From Alphaproteobacteria bacterium (lineage in GTDB: Bacteria; Pseudomonadota; Alphaproteobacteria; Micropepsales; Micropepsaceae), in assembly GCA_023259375.1 (NCBI GenBank), contig JAHFQC010000019.1:27272-71035 (forward strand): 43,764 nucleotides of DNA, read 5' to 3'. Numbering within the stretch: the stretch's first letter is position 1; each line of letters starts with the position of its first letter. The position numbers were made by a program, and so were the translations under genes. Positions 9,297-17,929 of this stretch are shown piece by piece. Under the pieces are notes generated by a model. It was not told the DNA's origin. It saw nothing but the letters and a program-made list of their open reading frames with translations, and searched no databases.

Positions 9297-9884
9297 ATGA
9301 AACTCGCTTTGCTTCGTCACGGTCCCACCGATTGGAACGCTGAAGGCCGCGTCCAAGGCACGGTCGACACGCCGCTGTCGGAAGCGGGCAAAGCGAAGAT
9401 GAGTGCGCTGTTGCCGCCCGCCGGTTTTGAGAATGCAGCGGTCTATTGCAGTCCCAAACTGCGCGCCCGTCAGACGGCGACGTGTCTGGGTCTCAAGCAC
9501 CTCCATCTCGATCCGCGTCTCAGCGAACAGAACTGGGGCGATTGGGAAGGTCTCACCCGCGCCGAGATGCTGGCGCGTGACGGCGACGACGCGTTCGAAC
9601 GCTCCGGCCGCGGCATCGCGTTCCGTCCGCCCGGCGGCGAATCCACCGGCGAACTGCATGCGCGCCTCAAAAGCTTCTTCGCCGATGTCGCGGCCAAAGG
9701 CGAGGACGCCATCGCCGTCGCCCATATGGGCGTGCTCCGCGCTGCTTATGTGCTCGCCACCGGCTGGGACATGTCGGCGCCAATGCCGGCCGAACTCGAT
9801 CTCAAATGCGCGCTGGTGCTCGAACTTGCCTCCGACGGCACGCCGTCCGTGGCCGGACTGAACGTGCCGCTGAGAGCGCGCTGA
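9297..9884 (+). CDS. Histidine phosphatase family protein (phosphoglycerate mutase-like)
   Basis: A 195-residue member of the branch-1 histidine phosphatases. The phospho-accepting His8 lies in LLRHGPTDWN, the second histidine in VAHMGVLRA, and the acidic partner in LSEQNWGDWEG. The ATG at 9297 is preferred over an earlier frame opening at 9219, because gaaagg lies a good distance upstream and the earlier frame runs through the end of xth and the repeat. The substrate cannot be told; CobC-type alpha-ribazole phosphatase and general sugar-phosphate phosphatases look similar. Confidence 0.85.
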   Translation: MKLALLRHGPTDWNAEGRVQGTVDTPLSEAGKAKMSALLPPAGFENAAVYCSPKLRARQTATCLGLKHLHLDPRLSEQNWGDWEGLTRAEMLARDGDDAFERSGRGIAFRPPGGESTGELHARLKSFFADVAAKGEDAIAVAHMGVLRAAYVLATGWDMSAPMPAELDLKCALVLELASDGTPSVAGLNVPLRAR

Positions 9885-9886
9885 TC

Positions 9887-10195
9887 TCAGTAATGACTGC
9901 CGGTAAATTTGATCGGGAATTTGATGGTCCCGGTCTTATTGCCGATCGGCAAAGAGTCCGCCACGCACAGGGCTGCTTTGTCGAACCCTTCGGTCGGTGA
10001 CGGCGCTTCGATCACTTTGCAGTCGCTGACTTTGCCGGCGGCCGCCGTGCACTCCAGCGTCACGGTCGCATCCTTCGTCGACTTGCCATACTTGCTGGCG
10101 CATTTGGTGAAGACCTCGTTCAGGTCCCCCGCAAAGCCGGGCATCGTCATTGCCGCCATCACGATTGCCGCCAAACCGCATTTTGAGAAATTCAT
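9887..10195 (-). CDS. Small secreted protein with TonB-C-like fold
   Basis: A 102-residue protein with a clear signal peptide (positive start, hydrophobic run, cleavage near GFAG). The mature part has the pattern of a TonB C-terminal-like domain: VTLECTAAAGKVSDCKV, then FDKAALCVADSLP and a final PIKF. It carries several cysteines in the mature part. There is no membrane anchor or proline-rich linker as in true TonB, so it is probably a free periplasmic protein. The ATG at 10195 is chosen over longer starts because it begins the signal peptide. The stop lies three bases past the converging phosphatase gene. The function is unknown. Confidence 0.65.
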   Translation of the reverse strand: MNFSKCGLAAIVMAAMTMPGFAGDLNEVFTKCASKYGKSTKDATVTLECTAAAGKVSDCKVIEAPSPTEGFDKAALCVADSLPIGNKTGTIKFPIKFTGSHY

Positions 10196-10373
10196 TGCAC
10201 CCACCATGTTGAACCGCATCCGGTCTTGTCGCCGGACGTGCAACGCTAGGGGGCGAGGACTTAATCGAAGGTTGCGGATACACACATTCGCGATGGCGAT
10301 CGCGATCGCTGCGACGATGCGCGCGCACTGTTATAAAAATGACGTAAAACCGGGCATTTCATGATCATCCATG

Positions 10374-10392
10374 GTGCCAAATGATTTGGCAC
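10374..10392. promoter_or_regulatory. Perfect 19-bp palindrome upstream of the TonB-C-like gene
   Basis: Arms gtgccaaat and atttggcac flank a single central base. It lies in the 216-base gap between the CHAD gene stop and the start of the TonB-C-like gene. A second short inverted repeat (atgac/gtcat, 10402-10415) spans the CHAD stop codon. There is no T-run, so an operator is as likely as a terminator. Confidence 0.5.
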
Positions 10393-10411
10393 ACTGCTCA
10401 AATGACAAGCG

Positions 10412-11323
10412 TCATGCCCAGAACACAGGCGTTGCGCGGAACGCCTTCCATTGCTGATGCGTGGTGCGGGCGACGGCCTCGCTGCGCGTCTGGTGAAAGC
10501 CCTGCAACAGACCGGCGGCGGCGCTGAGCTCGGCCTGCATCGCGGCGCCGGCGGCACTCTCCGTCAGAAACGTTTCGATGACGCCGCGCACCTGCGCCAC
10601 GTCGTTCAAATGGCCGAGCTGGTCCTGCAGTTCTTTCAGCGGCGCCAGCCAGTGCTTGACGGTCTTTTTGGGATAGAGCGGCGCGAAGAACTCGGCAGCG
10701 TAACGCAGTTTCTTGAGCGCGATGCGCAAGCGGTGGCGCGACGGCGGATCGAGCTGCGCGAAATGACGGCCGCGTTTGTTGGCCCGCCGCATGGCGTGAT
10801 CGAGCAGTTGCGGTGCCACGGTGGCGATGGCATCCGGCCATTCGATTGCCTGCGCCGCTGCGGCGACGTCGTTATCGAAGGTGCGAAGCTCGGAGCTCGA
10901 CACTTCGGCGATGGCCGCATCCCAGGCGCGCTGGCGCTGCCTCTCGGCCCGCTCTGCCAGAAGTTCGAAGCCGCGCCGCGCTCCGAGTTCGCCGACCGCC
11001 GGTGGAAACAGCTCGGTGACAAACACATCGAGATCGCGCGCCGGTCCGATCTTGTTGATGATCGCTTTGGCGCGGACATCGAGTTCCGCCAACCCGGTGA
11101 GATCGGTCAGCGTCAGTGCGGTGCGCAGCCGCCGCAATCCCACCCGCAGCTGATGCAGGCCTTCGCTGTGGCGCGCTTTCGCCACCGGCACATTGGCATT
11201 CACCTGTGCCAGCGCTTCCAAGAGGATAACGCGCAAGGCTTCACCCGCCGGCATGTCGACGTCGATCAATGGGGCTCGTGCCGACACCGGCACCAGTGTG
11301 CGCGGCCGTGCGGGCTCGCTCAT
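10412..11323 (-). CDS. CHAD domain-containing protein
   Basis: A 303-residue all-helical protein with conserved histidines and basic residues typical of CHAD (EGLHQLRVGLRRLRTAL; GPARDLDVF; RHRLRIALKKLRYAAEFF). CHAD domains bind inorganic polyphosphate, and some sit on polyphosphate granules. No CYTH triphosphatase domain is fused to it. The ATG at 11323 (MSEPARPRT) is chosen because longer starts would run about 100 bases into hisF. It lies 22 bases downstream of hisF on the same strand and may be co-transcribed, but a role in histidine synthesis is not implied. Confidence 0.88.
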   Translation of the reverse strand: MSEPARPRTLVPVSARAPLIDVDMPAGEALRVILLEALAQVNANVPVAKARHSEGLHQLRVGLRRLRTALTLTDLTGLAELDVRAKAIINKIGPARDLDVFVTELFPPAVGELGARRGFELLAERAERQRQRAWDAAIAEVSSSELRTFDNDVAAAAQAIEWPDAIATVAPQLLDHAMRRANKRGRHFAQLDPPSRHRLRIALKKLRYAAEFFAPLYPKKTVKHWLAPLKELQDQLGHLNDVAQVRGVIETFLTESAAGAAMQAELSAAAGLLQGFHQTRSEAVARTTHQQWKAFRATPVFWA

Positions 11324-11345
11324 GGGATAAAAACCGGTCTTGTTC

Positions 11346-12107
11346 TCAGCTATTGCGCACCGGCAGACCGGCCGCCGCAAGGGCATTCTTGGCGTCGGCG
11401 ATAGTCGATTGACCGAAATGGAAAATCGACGCCGCCAGGACGGCATTGGCGCCGCCGTCGCGCACCCCTTCGACCAGATGCTGCAGGTTTCCGACCCCGC
11501 CCGAGGCGATCACCGGCACCGGCACGGCATCGGAAATCGCTCTTGTAAGAGGGATGTCGTAGCCGATCTTGGTGCCGTCGCGATCCATCGATGTGAGCAG
11601 GATTTCGCCGGCGCCGTAGTCGACCAGCTTCATCGCATGGCGGACCGCATCGATACCGGTCGGATTGCGCCCGCCGTGGGTGAAGACCTCAAATTTTCCC
11701 GGCGCCACCTGCTTGGCGTCGATCGCGGCGACGATGCATTGGCTGCCGAATTTCTCCGCCGCTTCGCGCACGAATTCGGGACGGCGCACCGCTTCGGTGT
11801 TGATCGACACCTTGTCGGCCCCGGCGAGCAACAGGCTCCTGATATCGTCGAGCGTGCGCACGCCTCCGCCGACCGTCAGCGGCATGAAGCAGACATCCGC
11901 CGTCCGCCGCACCACATCGAGCATGATGGCGCGCTTTTCGTTGGAGGCGGTGATGTCGAGAAAGCAGAGTTCGTCGGCGCCCATGCGGTCGTAGAGGATG
12001 GCCTGTTCGACCGGGTCGCCCGCATCGCGCAAGTCGACGAAGTTGACGCCTTTGACGACGCGCCCGTCCTTCACGTCCAGACAGGGGATGATGCGGATTT
12101 TCAGCAT
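11346..12107 (-). CDS. hisF: Imidazole glycerol phosphate synthase cyclase subunit HisF
   Basis: TIM-barrel cyclase that, with HisH, turns PRFAR and ammonia into imidazole glycerol phosphate and AICAR. The 253 residues are full length. Catalytic Asp11 lies in [14 protein letters not shown], the second Asp in [15 protein letters not shown], and the phosphate loops GGGVRTLDD and [10 protein letters not shown] are intact. The usual alphaproteobacterial neighbours hisH, hisA and hisE are not beside it; hisE is at 40.8 kb. No clear ribosome binding site precedes the ATG, and a possible hairpin lies there instead. Confidence 0.96.
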   Translation of the reverse strand: MLKIRIIPCLDVKDGRVVKGVNFVDLRDAGDPVEQAILYDRMGADELCFLDITASNEKRAIMLDVVRRTADVCFMPLTVGGGVRTLDDIRSLLLAGADKVSINTEAVRRPEFVREAAEKFGSQCIVAAIDAKQVAPGKFEVFTHGGRNPTGIDAVRHAMKLVDYGAGEILLTSMDRDGTKIGYDIPLTRAISDAVPVPVIASGGVGNLQHLVEGVRDGGANAVLAASIFHFGQSTIADAKNALAAAGLPVRNS

Positions 12108-12189
12108 GGCGGTCCCAGGCGAGGTACGACTAGCGAATAGCGAAGTGGGGGGCCTGAGTCCAGTTTCACCCCGTCGCGCCGGGACCGCC
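12108..12189 (-). promoter_or_regulatory. Possible 5' hairpin abutting the hisF start codon
   Basis: The nine bases ggcggtccc right next to the hisF ATG (12108-12116) have a perfect complement gggaccgcc at 12181-12189, and adjoining GC-rich bases extend the pairing imperfectly. If transcribed, the hisF translation start would be held in a long stem-loop. It could be chance in GC-rich DNA. Confidence 0.3.
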
Positions 12190-12200
12190 TGCGGGGGTCG

Positions 12201-12698
12201 TTAACGCCGGTCGCCGGTCTGGACCCGCGATTTCAGCGACATCTCGCCGAACCCGCCCGAGACGTTCAAACCGGTGTTGCCTTCGACACTGACTGGCTGT
12301 AGCGCGATCGATTTGTCCAATCCGCCCACCAGCACATTGGCGCCGACGCCGACGCCAACGGTGGCGCTGGCGGTTGCACCGGCGTATTCGCCTTCCAGCG
12401 CGCCGGAGCGGACGTCCGAACTCGGCGCCACAACGTCCCACACCAGCGTTCCGGCCGACGTATAGCCGATATCGACGCCGAGCTTGGTGATGCTACCGCT
12501 GTAGCGGTCCGGGCCGCCGTGTTTTGGCCGGTAGGCGCAATCCATTTCCTTCGAAGAGCCGACCACGTAGCCCCAGCCGCTGTGCACGTGACAGGTGAGC
12601 ATGCCGACTTTCACCCCGTGGGGCGCCGCGGCAGCCGGATTGAATATCGTTAGGACGCCGAGCGAAGCGGCGCTTGCCAGCAAGGAGAGTTTTCTCAC
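12201..12698 (-). CDS. DUF992 domain-containing secreted protein
   Basis: A 165-residue protein with a signal peptide (cleavage near NPAAAAP) and the DUF992 pattern: VGMLTCHVHSGWGYVVGSS, YSGSITKLGVDIGYT, ATASATVGVGVGANVLVGG and SIALQPVSVEGNTGLNV. The family is found in alphaproteobacteria and has no known function; small size, Gly-rich strands and the signal peptide suggest a periplasmic or outer-membrane beta protein. The start is GTG with gagg six bases upstream. Two cysteines in the mature part (TCHV, DCAY) could form a disulfide. Confidence 0.88.
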   Translation of the reverse strand: MRKLSLLASAASLGVLTIFNPAAAAPHGVKVGMLTCHVHSGWGYVVGSSKEMDCAYRPKHGGPDRYSGSITKLGVDIGYTSAGTLVWDVVAPSSDVRSGALEGEYAGATASATVGVGVGANVLVGGLDKSIALQPVSVEGNTGLNVSGGFGEMSLKSRVQTGDRR

Positions 12699-12902
12699 AG
12701 GTCACCTCGTTCCGTTGGCTCCGCCTTGCAGACGAAGCTGGGTTGGAACGGTGCATCCCGAGCGGGGTGCCGTGACAAGAAAAGTGCCTCGGCAAGCGGC
12801 TCGGCGGGAACCCGATAAGCCGTTGCGGCGGCGGGCTGATCGGTCAGGATCGCCGGTCGCTTGTGATATTGCTTGTCACCACACTGTTCCCAAGGCGCGA
12901 AA

Positions 12903-13928
12903 TCAGCGTTTGCGTGCCAGCGCTGCGACCGTGAACAACGCCCGGCCCAAAGCCGCTTCGGCTGGAACCGCCGTGGTTTTGCACATCGCTTCGGCTTCGA
13001 ACAGAAGATCGAGCGCATCGCCGAGGCGGGTGTCGTTCCATTTCTGCAGTTGCACCTTGAAGGCATTGACGCGGGAGAAATGCAGCGGCGGGCGCAATTT
13101 CTTGATCGCGAACTCGACATTGTCGCCGCGCGCCACGTCGGTCGCCACTGCGAGCAGTTTCTGGAAATGGCCGATGGCCGGGCGCACCACGGCGATCGGC
13201 GAAATATCGGAGGCCCACAACCGCTCCAGTGCGAGATCGAGCTTCTTGAGGTCGCCTAATCCGGCGGCATCGCAGGCTTCTTCCACCCGCGCTTCGGCTT
13301 CGTCGCCCATGGCAGCGCGCACATCGTCGACCGTGACCTCTTTCTGACCACGGCAGTAAAGCGCCAGCTTTTCCAGTTCGCGCCGCGTCATGCCGCGATC
13401 GGCGCCGAGCCGCGACACCGCATCGGCCAGCGCTTCGCCGGAAATCGACAGTCCTTCGGCGCGCAAGGCTTCGCGCACCACGTCAGGCAGATCCTTGGCG
13501 GTGTCGGGATAGCAGGCGATGGCGGCAGCGTTGTCGGCATCTTCGAACAGTTTGCGCAACGCCGAGCCTTTGGCGAGATCGCCGGCTTCGACCACAACCA
13601 GCGCTTCGCCTTTGGGATCATCGAGGAAGGCTTCGAACACTTTGGCGATGCCGTTGGTGGCGCCGCGCACCCGGACCACACGCCGCCCGCCCAGCATCGA
13701 GATCGCCGCCGCTTCGTCGGCCAGCCGCGCCGGATCGGCGGCAAGCGCCGCGTCATCGAGATCGGACACCCGGAACGGGTCCGTCAGATCGTCGACCACG
13801 GTTTTCAAAAGCGCTTCCGCACGCTCGCGCGCTAGTCCCGCATCCGGCCCGAACACCAGCGCCGCGATGATGTTCTTGGGCGGGCTCTTGGAAAACCGGT
13901 CGGCCTCGTTGGAGCGGATGACCGTCAT
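12903..13928 (-). CDS. holA: DNA polymerase III subunit delta
   Basis: Clamp-loader delta subunit that opens the beta clamp. It has 341 residues from the ATG at 13928 (MTVIRSNEADRF). Seen are the N-terminal AAA-like domain with LVFGPDAGLARERAE, the LGGRRVVRV strand and the helical C-terminal domain. The longer reading frame from 14036 was rejected because it runs into the palindromic element upstream and adds non-family residues. It belongs to the DUF3576-leuS-lptE-holA order common in alphaproteobacteria, but a 205-base gap with inverted repeats separates it from lptE. Confidence 0.92.
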   Translation of the reverse strand: MTVIRSNEADRFSKSPPKNIIAALVFGPDAGLARERAEALLKTVVDDLTDPFRVSDLDDAALAADPARLADEAAAISMLGGRRVVRVRGATNGIAKVFEAFLDDPKGEALVVVEAGDLAKGSALRKLFEDADNAAAIACYPDTAKDLPDVVREALRAEGLSISGEALADAVSRLGADRGMTRRELEKLALYCRGQKEVTVDDVRAAMGDEAEARVEEACDAAGLGDLKKLDLALERLWASDISPIAVVRPAIGHFQKLLAVATDVARGDNVEFAIKKLRPPLHFSRVNAFKVQLQKWNDTRLGDALDLLFEAEAMCKTTAVPAEAALGRALFTVAALARKR

Positions 13929-13940
13929 GCGCGCACCGCA

Positions 13941-14129
13941 CCACTTGTCATCCCCGGCCGAGCTAGCGTCAGCGCAGCGAGGGAAAGGGGACCCAGGTGC
14001 ATGAGCTTCTCCGATGAAAGGGATATGGCACAGCACCTTCTCGGGCGTCTTGCAGGCGTGAAGACCTGGGTTCCCTTCCCCTCACGGTCCTCGCTGCGCT
14101 CGGATCGTTCGGCCGGGAATGACAGGTGG
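13941..14129. repeat. 189-bp inverted-repeat intergenic element
   Basis: The left arm (13941-13998) and right arm (14064-14129) are imperfect reverse complements over about 60 bases. Shared blocks are tgtcatYcccggccga, agcgcagcgagg and acccaggt. The 65-base centre contains a further small inverted repeat (aggtgc/gcacct). It occupies almost the whole lptE-holA gap, has no coding potential, and looks like a non-autonomous repeat or large extragenic palindrome. Confidence 0.75.
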
Positions 14130-14133
14130 ACCG

Positions 14134-14661
14134 TCACTTCTTCGCCTGCTCGGCGAACCATACCGCCAGGTCGATGCGGATGCGGTCGGCGATGTCTTCG
14201 GCGGCGCGGCGGTCGGCGTCCTGCTGTACCGCCAAGGTGGCATAGGGCGACGACAGCACGTTGTAGGCCGACAGACCGGTCTCGACGCCTTTGGTGATCA
14301 CCGCGCCCGAGCGCGCGTCGCTGAGCTCGTACTCGCAGCGCAGGGTGTCGTTGTAACGGGTGATGGCGGTCTGGACGACGCCGCCGGTGGTGGTCTGGCT
14401 TTGCACGCCGATGGCGTCGCTCTTGGTCGTCAGATTGAGCTTGAGGCGATAGCGGGCGCCGCCGGATTCGCCTTGGCCGTCGAGCACGTCGATCAGCCGG
14501 TTGCGCAGCTGATAGCCGAGCCGTTCCGGCACCGGCTCGACATAGATCGCGCGCAGCGTGCCTTGCATCGAGCCGCCGGGCGTGTCGGGCACCGCGTAAA
14601 GCGGATGGAAGCCGCAACCGCTAAGCAACAATCCGAGAAGGACGACGGCTGCGTATTTCAT
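14134..14661 (-). CDS. lptE: LPS assembly lipoprotein LptE
   Basis: Outer-membrane lipoprotein that plugs the LptD barrel and helps deliver LPS to the surface. The 175 residues begin with a signal peptide and lipobox LSGC (Cys16) followed by GFHPLYA, the family hallmark. The rest fits the LptE alpha/beta domain (VEPVPERLGYQLRNRLID; YRLKL). It starts three bases after the leuS stop, so the two are co-transcribed. Lnt from 4.3 kb would acylate the cysteine. Confidence 0.93.
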   Translation of the reverse strand: MKYAAVVLLGLLLSGCGFHPLYAVPDTPGGSMQGTLRAIYVEPVPERLGYQLRNRLIDVLDGQGESGGARYRLKLNLTTKSDAIGVQSQTTTGGVVQTAITRYNDTLRCEYELSDARSGAVITKGVETGLSAYNVLSSPYATLAVQQDADRRAAEDIADRIRIDLAVWFAEQAKK

Positions 14662-14664
14662 CGA

Positions 14665-17211
14665 TCACACCACGATGTTGACGATGCGGTTGGGAACCAC
14701 GATCACTTTTTTCGGCGCCTTGCCGTCCATCGCCTTGACCACCGTGTCGAGCGCCAGCGCCATTTTCTCAGCGTCGGCCTTGTCGGCATTGGGGGCGATT
14801 TCGATGGTGCCGCGCAGCTTGCCGTTGACCTGCACCGCGATTTTCACGGTGTTGAGCGCGGTCAGTTCGGCGATCGCCTGCGGCCATTCGGCGGTGGCGA
14901 GGAAGGGCTTGTGCCCCAACGCTTCCCAGGCGCTTTCGGCCAGATGCGGCATCATCGGTCCGATCAGTTTGACCAGGGTCTCCAAGGCCTCGCGGCGTTC
15001 GGCTCCCGGCGCATTCGGAGCGGCACTTATAGCATTGGTCAGGGTGTAAATCTGCGCCACCGCGCGATTGAAGCGCAGAGCCGCCAGATCCTCGGTGACC
15101 GCCGCAATGGTGCGATGGACCGCCCGGCGCAAGTCCGAGGTGCCTTCGACCGGCGTGCCGACCGGCGGCAGGGCTTCGGTTTCGGTGACCAAACGCCAGA
15201 CGCGCTGGACGAACTTCCAGCAGGCATCGGCGCCTTCGTCGGTCCATTCGATGTCGCGTTCCGGCGGGGTATCCGACAGCATGAACCAGCGGATGGTGTC
15301 GGCGCCGAAGATGTCGATGATGGCTTCCGGTGCCACCACATTCTTCTTCGACTTCGACATTTTCTCGGACGGGCCGACGCTGACCTTCTCGCCGGTCGCC
15401 TTCACGAAAACGCCGTCGGCGCGTTTGTCGATCATGTCGGGCGACAGCCAATTACCGGCCGGGTCCTTGTAGGTCTCGTGGCAGACCATGCCCTGGGTGA
15501 ACAGGCCCGCGAACGGCTCGTCGATTTTGACGTAGCCGCATTTCTTCATCGCCCTGAGGAAGAAGCGGGCATAGAGCAGATGCAGGATCGCGTGTTCGAT
15601 GCCGCCGATATACTGATCGACCGGCAGCCAGTAATCGACCGCCTCTTTGTTGACCGGTCCGGCCGCCTTGGTGTCGGTGAAGCGGGCGTAATACCAGGAC
15701 GAATCCACGAACGTATCGAGGGTGTCGGTATCGCGCAGCGCCTCGCCGCCGCAGCACGGGCATTTGACGTGCTTCCAGGTCGGATGGGCGTCGAGCGGAT
15801 TGCCTTTGACGTTGAACTTCAGATCCTCAGGCACCTTCACCGGCAGCTGATCTTCCGGCACCGGCACCACGCCGCACTTGGCGCAGTGGATCATCGGGAT
15901 CGGACAGCCCCACGGCCGCTGGCGCGAAACCAGCCAGTCGCGCAAACGGTATTGCACCGTGCGATTGGCGATACCGCGGCCTTCCAGCATCGCGGCGACC
16001 TTGTCCTTAGCGGCGTCGACTTCCATGCCGTCGAGGAACTGCGAGTTCGCCAGCTTGCCGGGGCCGACATAAGCCTCATTGCCGACATCGAAGGTTTTCG
16101 GATCGGCGCCTTCGGGGATCACCACCGCCTGGACGCGCAGATTGTACTTCCGCGCGAAGTCGAGGTCGCGCTGGTCGTGCGCCGGGCAGCCGAAAATGGC
16201 GCCGGTGCCGTAACCCATCAACACGAAGTTGGCGACATAGACCGGCAGTTTCCAGTTCGGATCGAACGGATGGGTGACGGTGAGGCCGGTATCGAAGCCG
16301 AGCTTCTCGGCTTTTTCGATGGTCTCTTCGGCCGTGCCCATGCGCCGGCATTCGGCCTGGAACGCGGCCAGCGCCGGATTGTTCTTGGCCAGTTCGATGG
16401 TCAGCGGGTGATCGGCCGACAGCGCCACAAAAGACGCGCCGAACAGCGTGTCGGGCCGCGTCGTGAAGACTTCGAGCTGGCCGCCGCCCACGCCGTTCTT
16501 TTCCGACAGATCGAACTTGAACTTCAAGCCTTCGGAGCGGCCGATCCAGTTCTTCTGCATCAGCCGGACTTTTTCCGGCCAGCGGTCGAGGCTGCCGAGC
16601 GCCGACAACAGCTCGTCGGAATAGGCGGTGATCTTGAGGAACCACTGGCTCAGCTTCTTGCGCTCGACCAGGGCACCGGAGCGCCAGCCGCGGCCGTCGA
16701 TCACCTGCTCGTTGGCGAGCACGGTCATGTCGACCGGATCCCAGTTCACATCGGCTTCGGAGCGGTAGACCAGGTGTTCCTTATAGAAATCGAGGAACAG
16801 CTTCTGCTGGCGCGAGAAATATTCGACATCGCAGGTCGCGAACTCGCGCGTCCAGTCGAGGCTGAGGCCCATCAGCTTCAGCTGCTCTTTCATGTTGGCG
16901 ATGTTGTCGTAGGTCCAGTCGCGCGGGTTCACATGCTTTTCGCGGGCGGCGTTTTCGGCCGGCAGGCCGAAAGCGTCCCAGCCCATCGGGTGCAGGACAT
17001 TAAAGCCCTGGGCGCGTTTGAAGCGGGCGAGCACGTCGCCCATGGTGTAGTTGCGGACGTGACCGATATGGATGCGTCCCGACGGATAGGGGAACATCTC
17101 GAGGACGTAGCATTTGGGCTTGTCGTGGTTTTCCGGCGTCAAGAAGACCGACGCTTCGTTCCAGGCCTGTTGCCAGCGCTTTTCGGATTCTTTTGCGTTA
17201 TAGCGCGCCAT
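14665..17211 (-). CDS. leuS: Leucyl-tRNA synthetase
   Basis: Class I aminoacyl-tRNA synthetase of 848 residues. The HIGH-type signature is [11 protein letters not shown] near residue 50, the CP1 editing domain lies in the middle ([12 protein letters not shown], then the conserved Thr-rich and [15 protein letters not shown] blocks), the zinc-finger-like CAKCG and CPCC clusters are present, and KMSKSKKN is intact. The C-terminal anticodon-binding domain ends in VNIVV. A long open frame on the opposite strand is a GC-driven shadow. It is followed by lptE after three bases. Confidence 0.97.
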   Translation of the reverse strand: MARYNAKESEKRWQQAWNEASVFLTPENHDKPKCYVLEMFPYPSGRIHIGHVRNYTMGDVLARFKRAQGFNVLHPMGWDAFGLPAENAAREKHVNPRDWTYDNIANMKEQLKLMGLSLDWTREFATCDVEYFSRQQKLFLDFYKEHLVYRSEADVNWDPVDMTVLANEQVIDGRGWRSGALVERKKLSQWFLKITAYSDELLSALGSLDRWPEKVRLMQKNWIGRSEGLKFKFDLSEKNGVGGGQLEVFTTRPDTLFGASFVALSADHPLTIELAKNNPALAAFQAECRRMGTAEETIEKAEKLGFDTGLTVTHPFDPNWKLPVYVANFVLMGYGTGAIFGCPAHDQRDLDFARKYNLRVQAVVIPEGADPKTFDVGNEAYVGPGKLANSQFLDGMEVDAAKDKVAAMLEGRGIANRTVQYRLRDWLVSRQRPWGCPIPMIHCAKCGVVPVPEDQLPVKVPEDLKFNVKGNPLDAHPTWKHVKCPCCGGEALRDTDTLDTFVDSSWYYARFTDTKAAGPVNKEAVDYWLPVDQYIGGIEHAILHLLYARFFLRAMKKCGYVKIDEPFAGLFTQGMVCHETYKDPAGNWLSPDMIDKRADGVFVKATGEKVSVGPSEKMSKSKKNVVAPEAIIDIFGADTIRWFMLSDTPPERDIEWTDEGADACWKFVQRVWRLVTETEALPPVGTPVEGTSDLRRAVHRTIAAVTEDLAALRFNRAVAQIYTLTNAISAAPNAPGAERREALETLVKLIGPMMPHLAESAWEALGHKPFLATAEWPQAIAELTALNTVKIAVQVNGKLRGTIEIAPNADKADAEKMALALDTVVKAMDGKAPKKVIVVPNRIVNIVV

Positions 17212-17325
17212 ATCAGTCGGTACCTTTCTAAACCGCGGCCGAAGAGGACAGCCGGCCGTGCGACGTCCTTTTGCGGCAAATGCGCCGCATTTTCCAGCAT
17301 TTCAGAAGGGAACGGTGGCGCAGGC

Positions 17326-17772
17326 TTACTGCTTGGTCGCCAGGCGCAGCTCGCGGGCCCGCGTCAGGATCGCATCCGTCAACTTGACCGCCGTATCGGG
17401 GTTGACCGCGACGTCGGCCCAACCCTCGTTGGACTTGGTCTGGCGGAACACCGCGACTTTCAGGCCGTCGGCCCGAAGGCGGCGGTCGAGGATGTAGATC
17501 GTGATCTTGACCCGCTCATTGGGGGTCTGCGGCGAACTGTACCAGTCGGTGATGATAACGCCGCCGAACGGATCTTCCGACTGCAGCGGCATGAACGACA
17601 GGGTGTCGAGGGTAGCGTGCCAAAGATAGGAATTCACACCCAAAATGCGCTGGCCGCTCTCGCTGGAGATGGCCGTCGAGCCTGAATCGGTGTCCTGGAT
17701 ATACTGCTTGTCGTCGGACGAACCGCAGCCGGCCAACAGAAGGGCGCAGGCTCCAAGGATAAAGGCTCGCAT
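17326..17772 (-). CDS. DUF3576 lipoprotein
   Basis: A 148-residue lipoprotein with lipobox LLAGC (Cys16), a short polar linker, then the DUF3576 domain (GVNSYLWHATLDTLSFMPLQSEDPFGGVIITDW). The family occurs in alphaproteobacteria, typically just upstream of leuS as here, and its function is not established. It resembles small outer-membrane-associated beta proteins. The ATG has ggag upstream. About 115 bases, including a 6-bp GC-rich stem (tgcggc/gccgca, 17272-17289), separate its stop from leuS. Confidence 0.9.
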   Translation of the reverse strand: MRAFILGACALLLAGCGSSDDKQYIQDTDSGSTAISSESGQRILGVNSYLWHATLDTLSFMPLQSEDPFGGVIITDWYSSPQTPNERVKITIYILDRRLRADGLKVAVFRQTKSNEGWADVAVNPDTAVKLTDAILTRARELRLATKQ

Positions 17773-17929
17773 CAGGTAATCTCCGTCTCGAGGGCTCGGC
17801 TTATAAAGGCGAGGGTGCCGCGGCGCAACGTGGCCGTCTATAGCCTGAGACGAATCGGGTCATTATGATCGAGGTTTAATGCGGGACGCTCTTTACCATC
17901 CGACCGTCCTGCCGGGATAAAGTGGGGAC

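Noticed and set aside
17272..17289. tgcggc/gccgca stem between the DUF3576 gene and leuS as a terminator
   Set aside because: On the minus strand, where these genes are read, it is followed by A-rich bases and not a T-run, so termination is not supported.
14119..17685. Very long open frame on the + strand opposite leuS, lptE and the DUF3576 gene
   Set aside because: It is antisense to clear genes, has no domain pattern and reflects high GC content with codon bias on the other strand.
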